Shown: positions 23,001 to 34,607 of the stretch, piece by piece
Layout of the letters: each line of letters opens with the position of its first letter
How positions within the stretch are numbered: position 1 is the first letter of the stretch
Origin: Nematostella vectensis
Taxonomy: Eukaryota > Cnidaria > Anthozoa > Actiniaria > Edwardsiidae
Length of the DNA: 64,000 bases
NCBI RefSeq assembly: GCF_932526225.1
Contig: NC_064036.1
Location: forward strand, 5,339,519-5,403,518
Reading direction: 5' to 3'
Translations under genes and position numbers: made by a program
Notes under the pieces: generated by a model
Seen by the model: the letters and a program-made list of their open reading frames with translations, nothing else
Database searches by the model: none
What the model was told of the DNA's origin: nothing

Positions 23001-25611
23001 GACAAAGTATTCACAAATATCTATAATGTTTTATTTATCCATTTATTTTATTTGTTTGTTTATTTATTAATTCCATGGATTTATTCATTCATTAAGGCAT
23101 TCATTGTTTTTTTTTTTATTATATTCAATATTGTACGGTTCCTGTGGACTTTTAGTCATTATTAAGCACTGTATGCCTTGCAGAAGAAAAAAAACATTTA
23201 TTTTTTTATAGATATCTGTAGCATTTTAGGCTGGGTTTTTTTTTTATTTTTTGTTTTCTATTAATTTTAGGTTTGACCATGGAAAAATATTATTGCAGGA
23301 AAACTACAAGGTAATAAAGAAAGAATCAAATCCAGCCCAGCTCATCTTGATGCACAGACAGACAAAAAAAAATTGAAATCTGTGAGACACAATTACTCTC
23401 ACACTCATGAGCATGTTTGTTTGTTTTTGATCATCATATCAGATTCGAGATGATATCATGTATGATGACCTGTCAGATGAGCTTGCAATCCTGGGCAGCA
23501 GAATGGTGAGCAAGATATCCAAGGCAACATGTCATATGTTAAGTTTTTGCAGTGTCTTCAAGAAATTTGTAGAAGGGCAACATTGAGTAAAGAAAAGTTA
23601 CTTGGCAAAGTAATTCCAGGGCTGGCGGATGGGGAGTGGATGCTTGCCCCTACCTAAACTCAACTTTTACATGTATACCTATAATGTATCAAGTGTTAAA
23701 TGTATAAATCAATTGCTTGATAAAGACAATGTTATTGATTTTTGAACTGTCAATTATTTATTTTCAGCATATGCCCCGGTACCCCCTCCCCCCTAGAAAT
23801 TACAATCCCTCCAAACGCCCCCCACCCCTCCACATGTATTACATTAAAAAGCGTTGAGTGACTTTAATTAATATTTTGATTACACAAGTTGCAAGAGAAA
23901 ATGTGCATGTGACAACTAAACTGTTGGCTTAAATGATAAAGTTTTGAATTAGGCACAGATTTGTGGTAAATAGTGTCATTTTGGATTACTTTGTGTTTTT
24001 TTTGTCAAGTCTAAAAGGAATCTTGTTTATCAAAAGATGTTATACACAATTGAACACTGGGATGAGCTTTGGAAAACTGCTAAAGTGCAGCCCAAGGAGG
24101 GGGCATCAAAAGGTAAGGGGTGGGTGGGGTTTTGAGCTGAGTAGGTTAATTTCACTGTAGCTGGTATGCAGGATATATTGGATTTCTTTTTACAAGTAGG
24201 TTGAGGGGAGAAGAGGGAGGAAAAGTTTAATTCTAGAATCTCAATGTTAGGGTATAGGGTATGCTGAAAGTTGAAAGTGATTCCGCTCTGTTTTCAGCAA
24301 GTTTAGAAGTAAGCAAAAAACTGATGCCCTATGAGTAAAGATTGGTCAGACATCCAAATAAGTTGTAACAAAGCATGTTTCTTGTTCCAGCTCCAAGAAA
24401 CAGCATTCAGACTGGATTCATAAGCTGGGAAGACCACACATGGGAGCAGATCTGGGGGAAGTGGAGGGCTCTAAGCACTAGGGTAATCATTTATTCATTT
24501 ACAAAATTAAAGATTTACTGTGTCATACTAACAAATAAATCATGGAGGACGCACAACAGAGCTTGGCTACCTATTCAAGGAACCCTTTTGGTTAAAAATA
24601 ACTACTCCTCCCCTCCCTACGCAACCCTTTTTTTCCATAGAAGATAAAAGCACAACATTATACAGTAAATGGCAAATCATCAACAATTTGGTCGTTGTAA
24701 TATCGTCTGTTTGTCTTATAGGTTGGAATCCATACTAGCTGGGGCGGCAAGAAAGTTAGACTTATCAAGATGTCTCCGGAAAAGATAGAGGGTACGCTAT
24801 AGTAGATTTATTGCTCTGCATAGAAAAACCACTTGCAGTAGTGTGGATGTTCAATTGCAGCATATTTAGTAGAGGGAGTTAGTAGAAGTTATCCTTAATC
24901 CTTTTTTTTTTATCGAGGTGTGTTTTTTTATCAAAGGTGATGTTATTCGGCAAATTTAACCTGCTCAGTGTGTGTGTGTTTTTTTTAGATGACGTCGAGG
25001 AGATACGTGAAGCTTTACCCGGCCAAACAAAATATGATAAAGAGAGGGAAATTCTCTTCATCAAGTGCAAGGTTTGGGCGCTGTTTACACACCCATTGCA
25101 AGATGCGTACCAGGCCCGTGGCCAGTATTTTGAGCGTGGGGGGGGGGGGGGGGGGGGGTACCGCAAGATGCATACCAGGCCCGTAGCCAGGAATTTTGAG
25201 CAGGGGGGTCCGCTTACCCATTTAGCGGACCAGTTTCTCTTAGGTAGCTCGTCCTAGCTCGCAGTGGTACTTAATTTTCCTTCATGAGAGCGGACCTTCC
25301 AGTCAAGTGGGGGGTTCTTCCAAAGGGCATATGCTCGGAAGGTCCTCCGTGTTTTCAGGAAGGGTATAGCATCCCAATGCGACCCTTCTTTATTACACTT
25401 TTTATGACCCACATCCCCAGGACTATCCTGGACTCTGACAAATAAGAAAAACCCTTTTTGTTAGGATGATTGGGCTGGCTTCACTGAGTTGCAGTTCGAG
25501 TGCAAGGACATCATCAAAGCAAGGGATTTCGCCAACTCGTATCTACTTCAGTCTATCAAAAACTCAAAAGATGGACGCACATTTAAGGACTTGGAAGCTG
25601 CAAGTTGCTGA
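20014..25611 (+). CDS. MTFMT: Mitochondrial methionyl-tRNA formyltransferase (12 exons, 355 aa)
   Basis: This enzyme formylates Met-tRNA with 10-formyl-tetrahydrofolate so mitochondria can initiate translation. Exons: 20014-20129, 21573-21645, 21783-21886, 21965-22045, 22573-22695, 23271-23310, 23443-23505, 24037-24112, 24391-24482, 24722-24791, 24989-25071, 25465-25611; all GT-AG and in one frame to TGA. The N-terminus [12 protein letters not shown] (from residue 18) matches the family's [12 protein letters not shown] start of the Rossmann fold. [19 protein letters not shown] (residues 125-143) is the catalytic signature, with Asn 129 and His 131; RFDHG supplies the third catalytic residue, Asp 168. 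The C-terminal half contains the tRNA-binding OB-like domain ([14 protein letters not shown] onward). An in-frame TAA upstream of 20014 and no other ATG support this start. The short Ser/Leu/Arg leader could be the mitochondrial presequence. Length is close to vertebrate orthologues. The least certain acceptor is that of exon 8. Confidence 0.95.
21480..21541 (+). repeat. (TTGA)n microsatellite
   Basis: Imperfect TTGATTGATTGATTTATTG repeats lie just upstream of exon 2 of the formyltransferase. Confidence 0.9.
25105..25215. repeat. Two abutting G-rich repeat ends
   Basis: ACCAGGCCCGTGGCCAGTATTTTGAGCG followed by a run of about 20 G, then ACCAGGCCCGTAGCCAGGAATTTTGAGCAGGGGGG. The preceding CAAGATGCGTACC / CAAGATGCATACC is also duplicated, so this is a local tandem duplication of a G-rich MITE end. 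It lies in the last intron of the formyltransferase. Confidence 0.6.
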
Positions 25612-25998
25612 CGATTAGTTTAGAATGGTTACAAATTATTCACGGTTTTAAGATATAACAAAAGAATGGATTGCCGAATTGTACATTTTGACTTCAACAT
25701 TTTCCGCTGGAACTAAGCACTCATAAATACCAAAGACGTCCTGAAAAATTCAATAGTTTCGCGTTGTTTAGACGCAAGCTCCAGGGTGAGGGGGAATCTG
25801 ATACTGTAGAAGAGAGATAGTGATACTTTTCTAAACACACACTGATACATACTGTATGATACATAAAAAAATCTGAAATATTTACAATTACTCTATTTCA
25901 CTCTGTACTTTACAGAATAAACAGTAGCTTAAAACTAAATGCAGAGATAAGAGTACATGAAGCCTTGGAAGAGGGGATAACATGAAGTTTGAGGTTTC

Positions 25999-26137
25999 AC
26001 AGGTCCGTACCCAGGATTTTTTAGTATTTTTTTTTGTGTGGTGGGGGGGGGGGGGGGTGCGAAATCCGAAAAAGTGGGGGGTGCACCTAATTCGCATCCC
26101 ATGCACCCCCCCCCCCCCCCCCCTGGGTACGGGCCTG
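25999..26137. mobile_element. G-rich MITE with CAGGYCCGTACCCAGG ends
   Basis: The left end CAGGTCCGTACCCAGGATTTT and right end CCCCTGGGTACGGGCCTG are inverted copies. A poly-G and a poly-C run lie just inside the ends, so the whole can fold as a hairpin. It is the clearest copy of the family also seen at 11811 and 25105. Confidence 0.65.
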
Positions 26138-26426
26138 CTTCACTAGTTTCAGTTATTTCGAGACTTCTTTACCTAATCGTTTTTAAATATATAATTAAAC
26201 AAATAAAACCTTTGATTACTATCCATGACGTTTTACTGTGGACCATCTAGATCTCCCACTTCCCTCGACTTTAATTATAGAAGAAGAAAAATACAATTTC
26301 ACCTCGTTCATATTTTAATATATTGACCGATGTGTGGTGATGTGTGGGCTGCCTGTGCTGCTGAACAATCGGGGGAAGGGTGGAGGGGGATAACGGCTCA
26401 AGTATAATATGCCGAGAATCAAAGAT

Positions 26427-26561
26427 GTAGCCTACTTGTAGGCTTTGATAGTTTTTCCGGCACTAAAACCCCACGGCCGCCATATGCGGTCATGGTATGC
26501 GAACTTCGTGTTTTCGGGGTTTTCGTGCCGGAAAAACTATCAAAGCCTACAAGTAGGCTAC
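26427..26561. repeat. Perfect 37-bp inverted repeat (foldback element)
   Basis: The arms 26427-26463 and 26525-26561 are exact reverse complements, separated by a 61-nt loop. The tip of each arm is itself palindromic (TAGCCTACTTGTAGGCT). The flanks AAAGAT and AAAGGT suggest a short target duplication. It is probably a miniature foldback transposon. Confidence 0.75.
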
Positions 26562-29500
26562 AAAGGTGTCAATTGCAACTGTATGACCCTTTAGTTAAGC
26601 CAATCATGCGATTGACCCACCCAATATCTAGTAATATCCAGTCCTCTATCCATGATACCTGGAAATAAAGTAGAGAAATCATGGGTCCACTTATATCTGT
26701 GATTTCACTGTATTTAGCAGTCTAATTACCTAATTTATTTATGAATAGAAGCAAGGCCCATATGCAAGCAACTGACCAACGTTGTTTGGATTAAATATCT
26801 ATTATTGCTATTCAAGTGACAGGTGTGGATGACTTCTATTCTATTAATAACATTCTTTTGATACTTCCGCAAATGAAAAGTGAAAGCGGGAAGCGGGGTT
26901 ACAAATAGGAGATACCGAATAAAGATTGTAAATAAATTATTGTGGCCTTTACAATCGGCCACTAGAGCGGTGTAATTGTTAATAACCGCGAATATAACAT
27001 GTTTTAAATGAATATGTCCTTTAAAAAAATGTTTATCATATAATTCAAAGGCTCTAAAAATATGCACACCCAGCTAAGCGACCATCTTTGCCTTTTTGAA
27101 AGCTTGGTTAGGGGTGTGATAAAACGTGGATCAGGACGCGAACACGCGGACGCAAACTTGATTATCTTTTTAAAGTCAAACTGTGCGCACATTTTGTAAC
27201 TTACTCAGACAACCTGCAAATCAAAATACCAATATTGCGCCGCAATGTTCTAATGTTGCTAAGAAAACGAGCGGTCGATTTGAACTGTAAAATACTTTAA
27301 GACTTTAATATTTGTAAGTTTAAAAGTAACATTGCGCAATCTATACCTCTCTTCCTCATGCACTCATTCCTTGCTAGTCACCAATCACCACAATTTAGAT
27401 CTCCCCAGACCACACTAAATGATTTACTATCATAACTATACTATCCTCTTTACAACGCACCTTAGTGTCTTGTTAGCCCTAGACCCTATCTTAATTCCCA
27501 CTGCCGCCTTTATTTATTATCACCTTCCAAAAATCCACATTAACATCTACACTACAACCACGATAATATATTCTACAACAACACAGCTACCCCATTCCAC
27601 AACTTTTCTTTATACACCACCTATTCATTTATATTTTACCTCCCTCTTAGCCCTTTAGTCTTCATACGGCCGTACGCCCAATTTACACCATAAACAAATC
27701 ACCTTTGGTAATAATGCAAACTGCCACAAACCAACCCCCCCAGTATCACGAGCAAAAAAATAATTTAGTATCATTTATATATTCATCTGTTATTATTTTA
27801 TAGAAAATGCAATCAGAGAGAAGATATTAGAGAAATGTTTTAAAAAGATAGTCCGCCGGTCCGTGTTTTAAGTTTTACTTTTGTCACAGAAACATGCCGT
27901 GCGCTAATTTGAATCAGGACCACATTGGAAAGTCCTCGGGTCCTTTTTCCTCGCTGACCAACTATGCCGAAGTAAAAACCACTTCCTTCTAGAGTTTCAA
28001 CTACAATCCTAAGAATGGCATGCAAAGGGCCGCGGTGCTGGGGGACCTCATGTTTCACGAGATTTCAAATCACGTTCCGCATAAATCTTCATTTGTAGTT
28101 TTTTTTTTTTTTTTTTTTTAATTGGGTTATAAAACCAACATGCTGATTTTAAAAAAATGAAAGAATAAAACTCTTCAAGAATTTTATGAGCGTGAATCAC
28201 GATTGCAAACCCCGGCGATGTTAGCAATCAACGGATAATACAAATTATTATTTATAAACTCTACCATACACGATAAGTGTAAATAACGAAAATAACCCTT
28301 AAAGGCCCTGAATGCAACTATTGGAATAATTAAGGAATTAAGAAAAATCATCAAAATACTTTTATACGCAGTACCCTATAAATTACCAATCCTATCCGCC
28401 CTCCACTCTGCAAACTCTTTCGCCTGTTCGCGCTTTGCCCCCTTTAGCGTGCTTGTTTAACAAGCCTGTGTACCGTTTATATTTTGCAGATTTGTTATTT
28501 AACAGTTTTAAGCAGGGTCCTCTCTCCGCGCTGACTACTAACGTGAGAAAGTTTTTATACTTTTTTATAAGAACCTTTTTTATAGGAACGTCCAGTCTGA
28601 GATTTCACCAAATTTTAAGAACATGCTTAGAGTATGCCGAGGCTCAGATAGCCAAAAAAGTTTCTTTTGAGTCCTGATGCGTTCTAAAATGCAGAAACAA
28701 ATTTTGTTCATAGTATCAACCTTATTATTGCTTTTGATCATTAGAGTAATTCGCTTTCTAATAATTCATTGGGTTTTGTTTTATACACTAAAATTTAAGA
28801 ACATCTTTAAGAACATATTCAGCCTCGAAATGTCCCAATAATTAGAACGGCCCAGCCTCGACATATAATTAGACATTCTTAAAAAAAGAGTGTAATTTAC
28901 CGAAACAAGTCTGATACCACCGGGTGCCTTTGTCAAGTGCAATCGGTTTTAATCTCGGAGATTACTGTCATAAGGTAAACGGCGATATCACAGTTTAACG
29001 AAACCCCCACCCCTGCTCTATAATGATGCGTACCCAATATCGGACATCTCATTCTCATTTCTCGTTTGGATCAGAGTTTTCCTAGCAATTTAAGAGAAGG
29101 TCAATTTATGTATTTATGCATCCTTAAGGCCTGGGTATGTAATATGTATGTTTCACCAGGCCCTTCTGTCAATAGTGAAATTCGATACTTACAACAGTTA
29201 GTAGCTTAAAACTATATGCAGAGACAAGTAAGAGTACATGGAAACTAGGAGATGAAATAATAAGTTTGTGCAGGCTTCTTCCTGTTTAGTCGTTTAGGAC
29301 TGGTACATCACTACGGCTCCCACCTAATTTGCCAAGAATCAGAACAACACCAGAATATTAATTGCTGAAGACCCAGCCCAATATCGGTGTTTGTCTAGCC
29401 TAGTCCTCTATCTAGAATGTGGTAAAATCCGGGATCCACTTATATCTTTGACTTTTAGAAGCATTCTTTACTAGGGATTCGTCTAAGCAGTCTAATTACC

Positions 29501-31539
29501 TTATTTATTAATCTGGACAGGTGTGGATGGCTAATTATAAATGATTTTAAAAATAAATTGTTGACTCTCGAGGTTCTTTTGATGCTTCCGCAAAAAAGCG
29601 AAAACTAACGTAGTTACAACTTTATAATCCTATAATTTAAAGGCGCAAAGGATTATGCTTCTCCATTAATTAGCGACCATTTTTGCCTTTTTGGATGCTT
29701 GGGTAAGTGTTATCAGACACTCAGAGATCGTTCAACAAACAAAATGTACGATGGTGTGAAAAATCAGGCTAATGCTAAGGTGTATGTCTGAGCTGTCTGG
29801 TTTGTTTTCTTTTGGTTTGGTTTTTCGTTTACCTGTGTAAATTTGGATCAGGCCTAACTGAAAAATTCTCGTGTCCTTTTTTCCGCGCTGGAAGCCCCAT
29901 CATTCTTGAGCTTCAAGGTGACAACCCTAACAACCCTGTGAGTAAAATGGAATGCATAGAGGTATGGTAATGCGATTCCCCGAACGAATTACGAGTTTAA
30001 AAATCATGTTTCGCGACAAACTTTTTTTGGTTGGCAATCAATGTCCTACAAATAATTATTATGAATTCTACAACTGAATCTTACCAATGAAGGAATTATC
30101 AAGGAATTTTAAAAAATCATTAAACTTTCTTTTGTAATACCCTGTAAATGACCAAGCATACCCCCCATCTCACGAGCTTTGATCCCATTAGCGTGCTTGT
30201 TTCGCAAGCTTTGGTACTGTGTTGATTTAGTTTTTAAGCAGTTTCAGTTTTTGATCTATTGAAAGTTCTCGGGTTCTAGGTCTTTGCCACAATCCTTAAA
30301 TGGTTGGTTGTGCAGTAAAGCATTGTTTAGGTTATTTTTATTCCGATACAATAACTAATCAAATCTTCTTCATGGTAACCCAAACTGAGATGTGAAATCT
30401 GGGATGAATCTCTTAAAAATAGATGCAATATAAAATGATCCCTAGAAAATTAATTAGAAACAACAATAATAAATTATCTTTCCAAATACGATAAATATTG
30501 ACTCAAATACTGGTCATAAAAATGAGTTAAAAGTAATTATTTGAATTGGCATGAGATACACATTTAATATGTATTTAGCATTTTAATCACCTAATTCATT
30601 AAGATATCTAAATAACAATAAAGCCAACCCCAAACCCATGGCTCTCGAGATACCAAGCCGCACAAAACTTCTATTCAATCACCTCATGCAAGCCACTAAC
30701 AAACTTGGATCGGGTATTGTTTCTCAATGGACAGATAGCTTATGGATAAGGCTGGATAATATCTATTTTGAAAAAAAGATTATCGTATTTTTTTATGTAA
30801 ACAATAAACAAAGAGTGATTGATCGAAATTCTTTTGAAGCTTCCGTGAATGGGGCATTAAATTCCTTTTTTGTATTAAACCATTTCTCCATTTCACAGAA
30901 CTGTTTTTCACACATTCTAACAAAAGATAGATAATGTGTTGGGGTTAATTTGTGCTTTCAATAAAAGGAAATGCAGCCTGCGAAGTATTTGGAAAGAGTG
31001 ATATGCAGTTTCTCAGGACAATCGTTTTTCGGATAAACTATGTTAAACAATGACAATAGAAATTAGATTTTGCTCGTTGCTCGTTGTTGGGGGTAGAATT
31101 TTTTTTTTTTTTTTCGGGTCGTACTGACATTATTAACAGGCGTCCGGCAGACGTTTAAAAAAAAGATATGGATAATAGAGCTAAAACTTCATCAGATTTG
31201 CCTCCCGCCATATATTTCATGTCTGGTCACCCTTTCTCTTCTTATCCAACCCCCTCCCACCCCCCACCCCCAACACACCCATCCACCCCCCCCCCCCCCA
31301 CCCCTCCCCAATCCATCCCTTTCTAAAAATCCTTTTTGAAATGCGTTTAAAACCCTCTAGAAAAAAGCAATTCCCAAATGGGAAATATCAAATTGAAAGG
31401 AGTATGATTAACAAAAAAATGCCAGATAATAACAGCAAGAACCAAAACGGTCAATAATCATGATTGCGTGGGTGGTTTTACACTCGGCGCCCTGGAACGG
31501 CGTAATTGATAATAATGGCGATATATTGTTTAATTAAAT

Positions 31540-31840
31540 CAAATCTACCTAAGACAGCTTTAGATTCATAACGTATAAATAGAAGCTGAAAACAATGTGA
31601 TTACCCACATTCGCACCGCTGCGACGAAAGAGGTAGGTTTAACAGTTACTCTTTTCCTGATCGTTATGGTATTTTCTAGCTGATATGATTTTTAAAGATA
31701 TTTTGTTGCCTTATGATCTAAGCTGTAATCTTGAAAATTTTTCCACACTTTATTAGTAGAAAATGGACATTTCTTATTTAGTTTATTTAAAAAAATTCTG
31801 ATCACTTTCCCGAACGTTACATTTTACGAATAAAATCTGT
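31540..31840 (+). promoter_or_regulatory. Promoter and 5' noncoding exon cassette, copy 1
   Basis: TATAAATAGAAGCTG (TATA box at 31574) is followed about 60 nt later by a splice donor, AGAG/GTAGGTTT, with the exon ending at 31632. This has the layout of a TATA promoter with a short untranslated first exon, which could splice to the acceptor at 34543 of the adhesin gene. The same cassette is repeated 345 bp downstream. Confidence 0.5.
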
Positions 31841-31884
31841 TTTCTGATTGGCCTTTCCATTCCCTTTTCGACTCGACAATGCCA

Positions 31885-32165
31885 AAATAAAATAAAGCTT
31901 TAAATTCATAAATCAACATATAAATAGAAGCTGCAAACAATGTAATTGACCACATTGGCACCGGCTGCGATATAAGAGGTAGGTTTAACCGTTTTTCTTT
32001 TTCTGATAGTTATGGTCTTTTCAAGCTGATATGACTTTTTTGATTATCTTAACTTCCGTAATTTTGACAAAAAAAAATCATACTTCATTAGTAGAAAATG
32101 GACATTTCTTATGTAGTACAAAACAATTCTGAAACTTTCCCGAACGTTACATTTTACGCAGTGGC
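31885..32165 (+). promoter_or_regulatory. Promoter and 5' noncoding exon cassette, copy 2
   Basis: TATAAATAGAAGCTGCAAAC (TATA at 31919) and donor AGAG/GTAGGTTT (exon end 31978) repeat the cassette at 31540 with about 80% identity. The match extends to AGTAGAAAATGGACATTTCTTAT and CCCGAACGTTACATTTTACG. Either copy could be the working promoter of the adhesin gene. Confidence 0.5.
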
Positions 32166-32169
32166 TATA

Positions 32170-34542
32170 TGCCCGACAGTCGGGACAGGTCTTGGATGGA
32201 CTAAATGCCCGACAGTTTTTAATTCATTCAAATTACCCTGGAAATTGTCTTCCTTATTATATATTTGTTAACAAAGGGCAAGCGATTCTGAATTGAGCTT
32301 CGTTGTCGGTATTGAATGCTTTCCGTTGTCTGTGTACACTACAAAATCGCGAGAAAAGCTATGCAACAAGCGGCCCGCAAATGCGAGAAAAGCTATGCAA
32401 CAAGCGGCCCGCAAATGCTCGACACAGTGTAAACGAAGCGTGGAGTTCGACATCTCATGAATCGTTCATAATGTGCCGAGCATTCGCATGTCGCCTTTTG
32501 CAATTTTTTTTCAAGCTGGAAGCCATAGTTTGACAATGGGTTCGGTGGGAGGTTTTTTAAAGTCTAATATCTTTCTCCTTGCACAGCTGTTATGGCGAAA
32601 ACGAGAAGTGTCGAACTCTGCATTTGTGGGTCACTCGTTGCACAGCTTTTCAAGCTAAAAAGCATCTTTTGGCTGTTCTTAATAATCGTATAAGGGTTTC
32701 AAAGCCTGAAACTTGGTATTTAGGCTAAAAATCGAGAAAATGGGAGACAGTCGTGCAGCTAGTTTTTTTTTTTTTTTTCCTCCTTTAGTTACCGGAAGCC
32801 GTGCAAGTAGACACAGCGAATTTTAACAACAAAACATTCTTTCAATGAACTGCCCAATCCATTATCCCAGTTGAGTTTTCTCTTTGCCATTTATAGACCT
32901 AGAGATTGGCATCCAAATTCGTCCCCCTGATTTTTTTACTCAGTTGTATTATACTATGTGTTGTGCATTAAAATGCGTGTGAAAAGTATAAATTTTATTC
33001 CTATATAATTAGGAACCAAATTACTACTTCCGGTCACGAGTAGAAACCGATTAGAAACTGGTCTAAGAAATTGTGCAAATCTCTATGAATTTCATTCAAA
33101 AAGAATGAATAACACTTCTTTTGGATGATTCTAATTATAACCCGGTCACTTCTAGTCCAGTTTCTATCCAACTGTCCGTAATTTTTTAGATGTCGCGCAG
33201 TTAGTTTTTGGTGTAGCTGACGTGACTACCAAGCGCGTGATCTAAGCGTGACTTTCACTTGGGTGTTCTTCACCGTAGACAACATTCGCATATAATTTTA
33301 GAAGTCATTCTGCAGTCAATCTAGGAACTCATAGCATGAATCTTTGCAAATAGCACTGAAAAATTTTATGAGAAGGTATGATCTGGATTGAAGCAGAGAC
33401 TACATTGGAATGAAACTTTTCTTCTATTAGGACCGCCTTTTGAATGTTTCGCACTAGTAATGACTCAAATAAAATTTAGCATAAATCCGCTAAATAGCGC
33501 AAAAATCGGTGTAAAACTAATGTTGGCGTATTTCCAGCCGTACTTTCCAATTCTATACAGAGAATAGGTAATTCTGATTTTTTTTAATTAAAAATTCCCC
33601 CCCCCCCCCCCCCTTGCTATTAGGAATTGGATTATGAACTTGGTAGAAACTCACTAAGGAACAAATAATTTTTAGGAACAAGGATGAGCGTGGTCTAATT
33701 AGGGTCAAGTGGGGGTCATATTTCGGCTTGTAAAAAAGTCGGATTTTATTTGCCCCTGAATTTTTTTTCACATATCAAAAGTAGAAATGATGCTCTTTTC
33801 GATGAGTGCAAACATTTTTGCCAAATCCACATCTCATCGGCGATATTACACGATTATATCAAGGCTTTTCAAAGTCATCTAAAAACATAAAATAAAATAA
33901 AATCGCGTAAAATAATAAGGTGCTGACAGAATAGCTTATCCTTCAGCCTGGGAGTTCCTTATTATCCATTCTTTAGGTTTATATAAGCTGCAGTTGTTTT
34001 ATCACGCGTTACGAACCGGTTTTTAGTCTTTTTCTAACAACCACAAAATTGTCTCAAATCCGGGTGCGGGAGACGAAAAATTACTTTTCGGCTTCTATCG
34101 CCAAAAATATTTATCCAAATTGCTTCAAACTTTCACAGGATATCATGGCCACCAATACCTATTACCAGTTTAATTTTGAGCTAGGGCACCCAAACTTCAT
34201 TTTTCCGAGAAATCTCGACGAACTCAGACCGCTGGTCTTAATTCGTAAACTCAATTTCATTAGCAGCTTCTATGTCCCGAATAGATTCTGAGGCTCGGGA
34301 CTACTTTATTTACTTGTTAGACGGCGCCTAATACCCGCAGCCCTAAAAAAGACACATCAGCCCGACATAGGCGGGTTTGAGTCGATAGAATATCCCATTC
34401 AGGCGCGTAGTTAAAGCTTAGCTGAGGGGGATGCGCTGTCATGGATGTTATATAGCAAAAGTATTATTACATTTTTGATCCTCACGAGATATCACTTTGT
34501 GCGCATCAATGAATACTCTTCTTATACATAATTTTTCTGCAG
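32170..34542. other. Probable 5'-UTR intron of the adhesin gene
   Basis: No supported exon is found. It holds the 34-bp direct repeat, poly-T and poly-C tracts and no recognisable transposon. If one of the TATA cassettes upstream drives the adhesin, this is its first intron, ending at TTTTTCTGCAG (34541-34542). Confidence 0.4.
32349..32416 (+). repeat. 34-bp direct repeat, two copies
   Basis: GCGAGAAAAGCTATGCAACA...CCCGCAAAT occurs twice in immediate tandem (32349 and 32383) with no mismatch. Confidence 0.9.
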
Positions 34543-34549
34543 ATTTAAG

Positions 34550-34607
34550 ATGGGTACCCTTGTGGTATGGTTTGCCCTTGCACTCTCTGGGATCTCCCTT
34601 TCCTCAG
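34550..34607 (+). CDS. Adhesin exon 1: signal peptide
   Basis: ATG at 34550 is followed by [19 protein letters not shown], a hydrophobic core with small residues suited to signal peptidase cleavage, then a GTAAGA donor. The upstream TTTTTCTGCAG acceptor at 34541-34542 shows that the leader continues in another exon. The exon ends in phase 1, as do all module boundaries downstream. Confidence 0.8.

Larger units (their letters stand above)
25612..31540. other. Intergenic region built of diverged duplicated segments
   Basis: No exon is supported. Three diverged copies of one segment are recognisable by shared phrases in the same order: A about 25905-28480, B about 29185-30260, C about 30560-30930. 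Examples: AGTAGCTTAAAACTAxATGCAGAGA (25924, 29199), AGCAGTCTAATTACC (26716, 29486), CTTTTGATxCTTCCGCAAA (26854, 29575) and TTAGCGTGCTTGTTT (28444, 30189). A fourth partial match lies near 31480-31545. Open frames here overlap these copies without conservation of frame. Confidence 0.6.

Noticed and set aside
34049-34291. An 80-codon plus-strand frame upstream of the adhesin
   Set aside because: No motif, no splice logic linking it to the signal-peptide exon, and it lies in the likely first intron.
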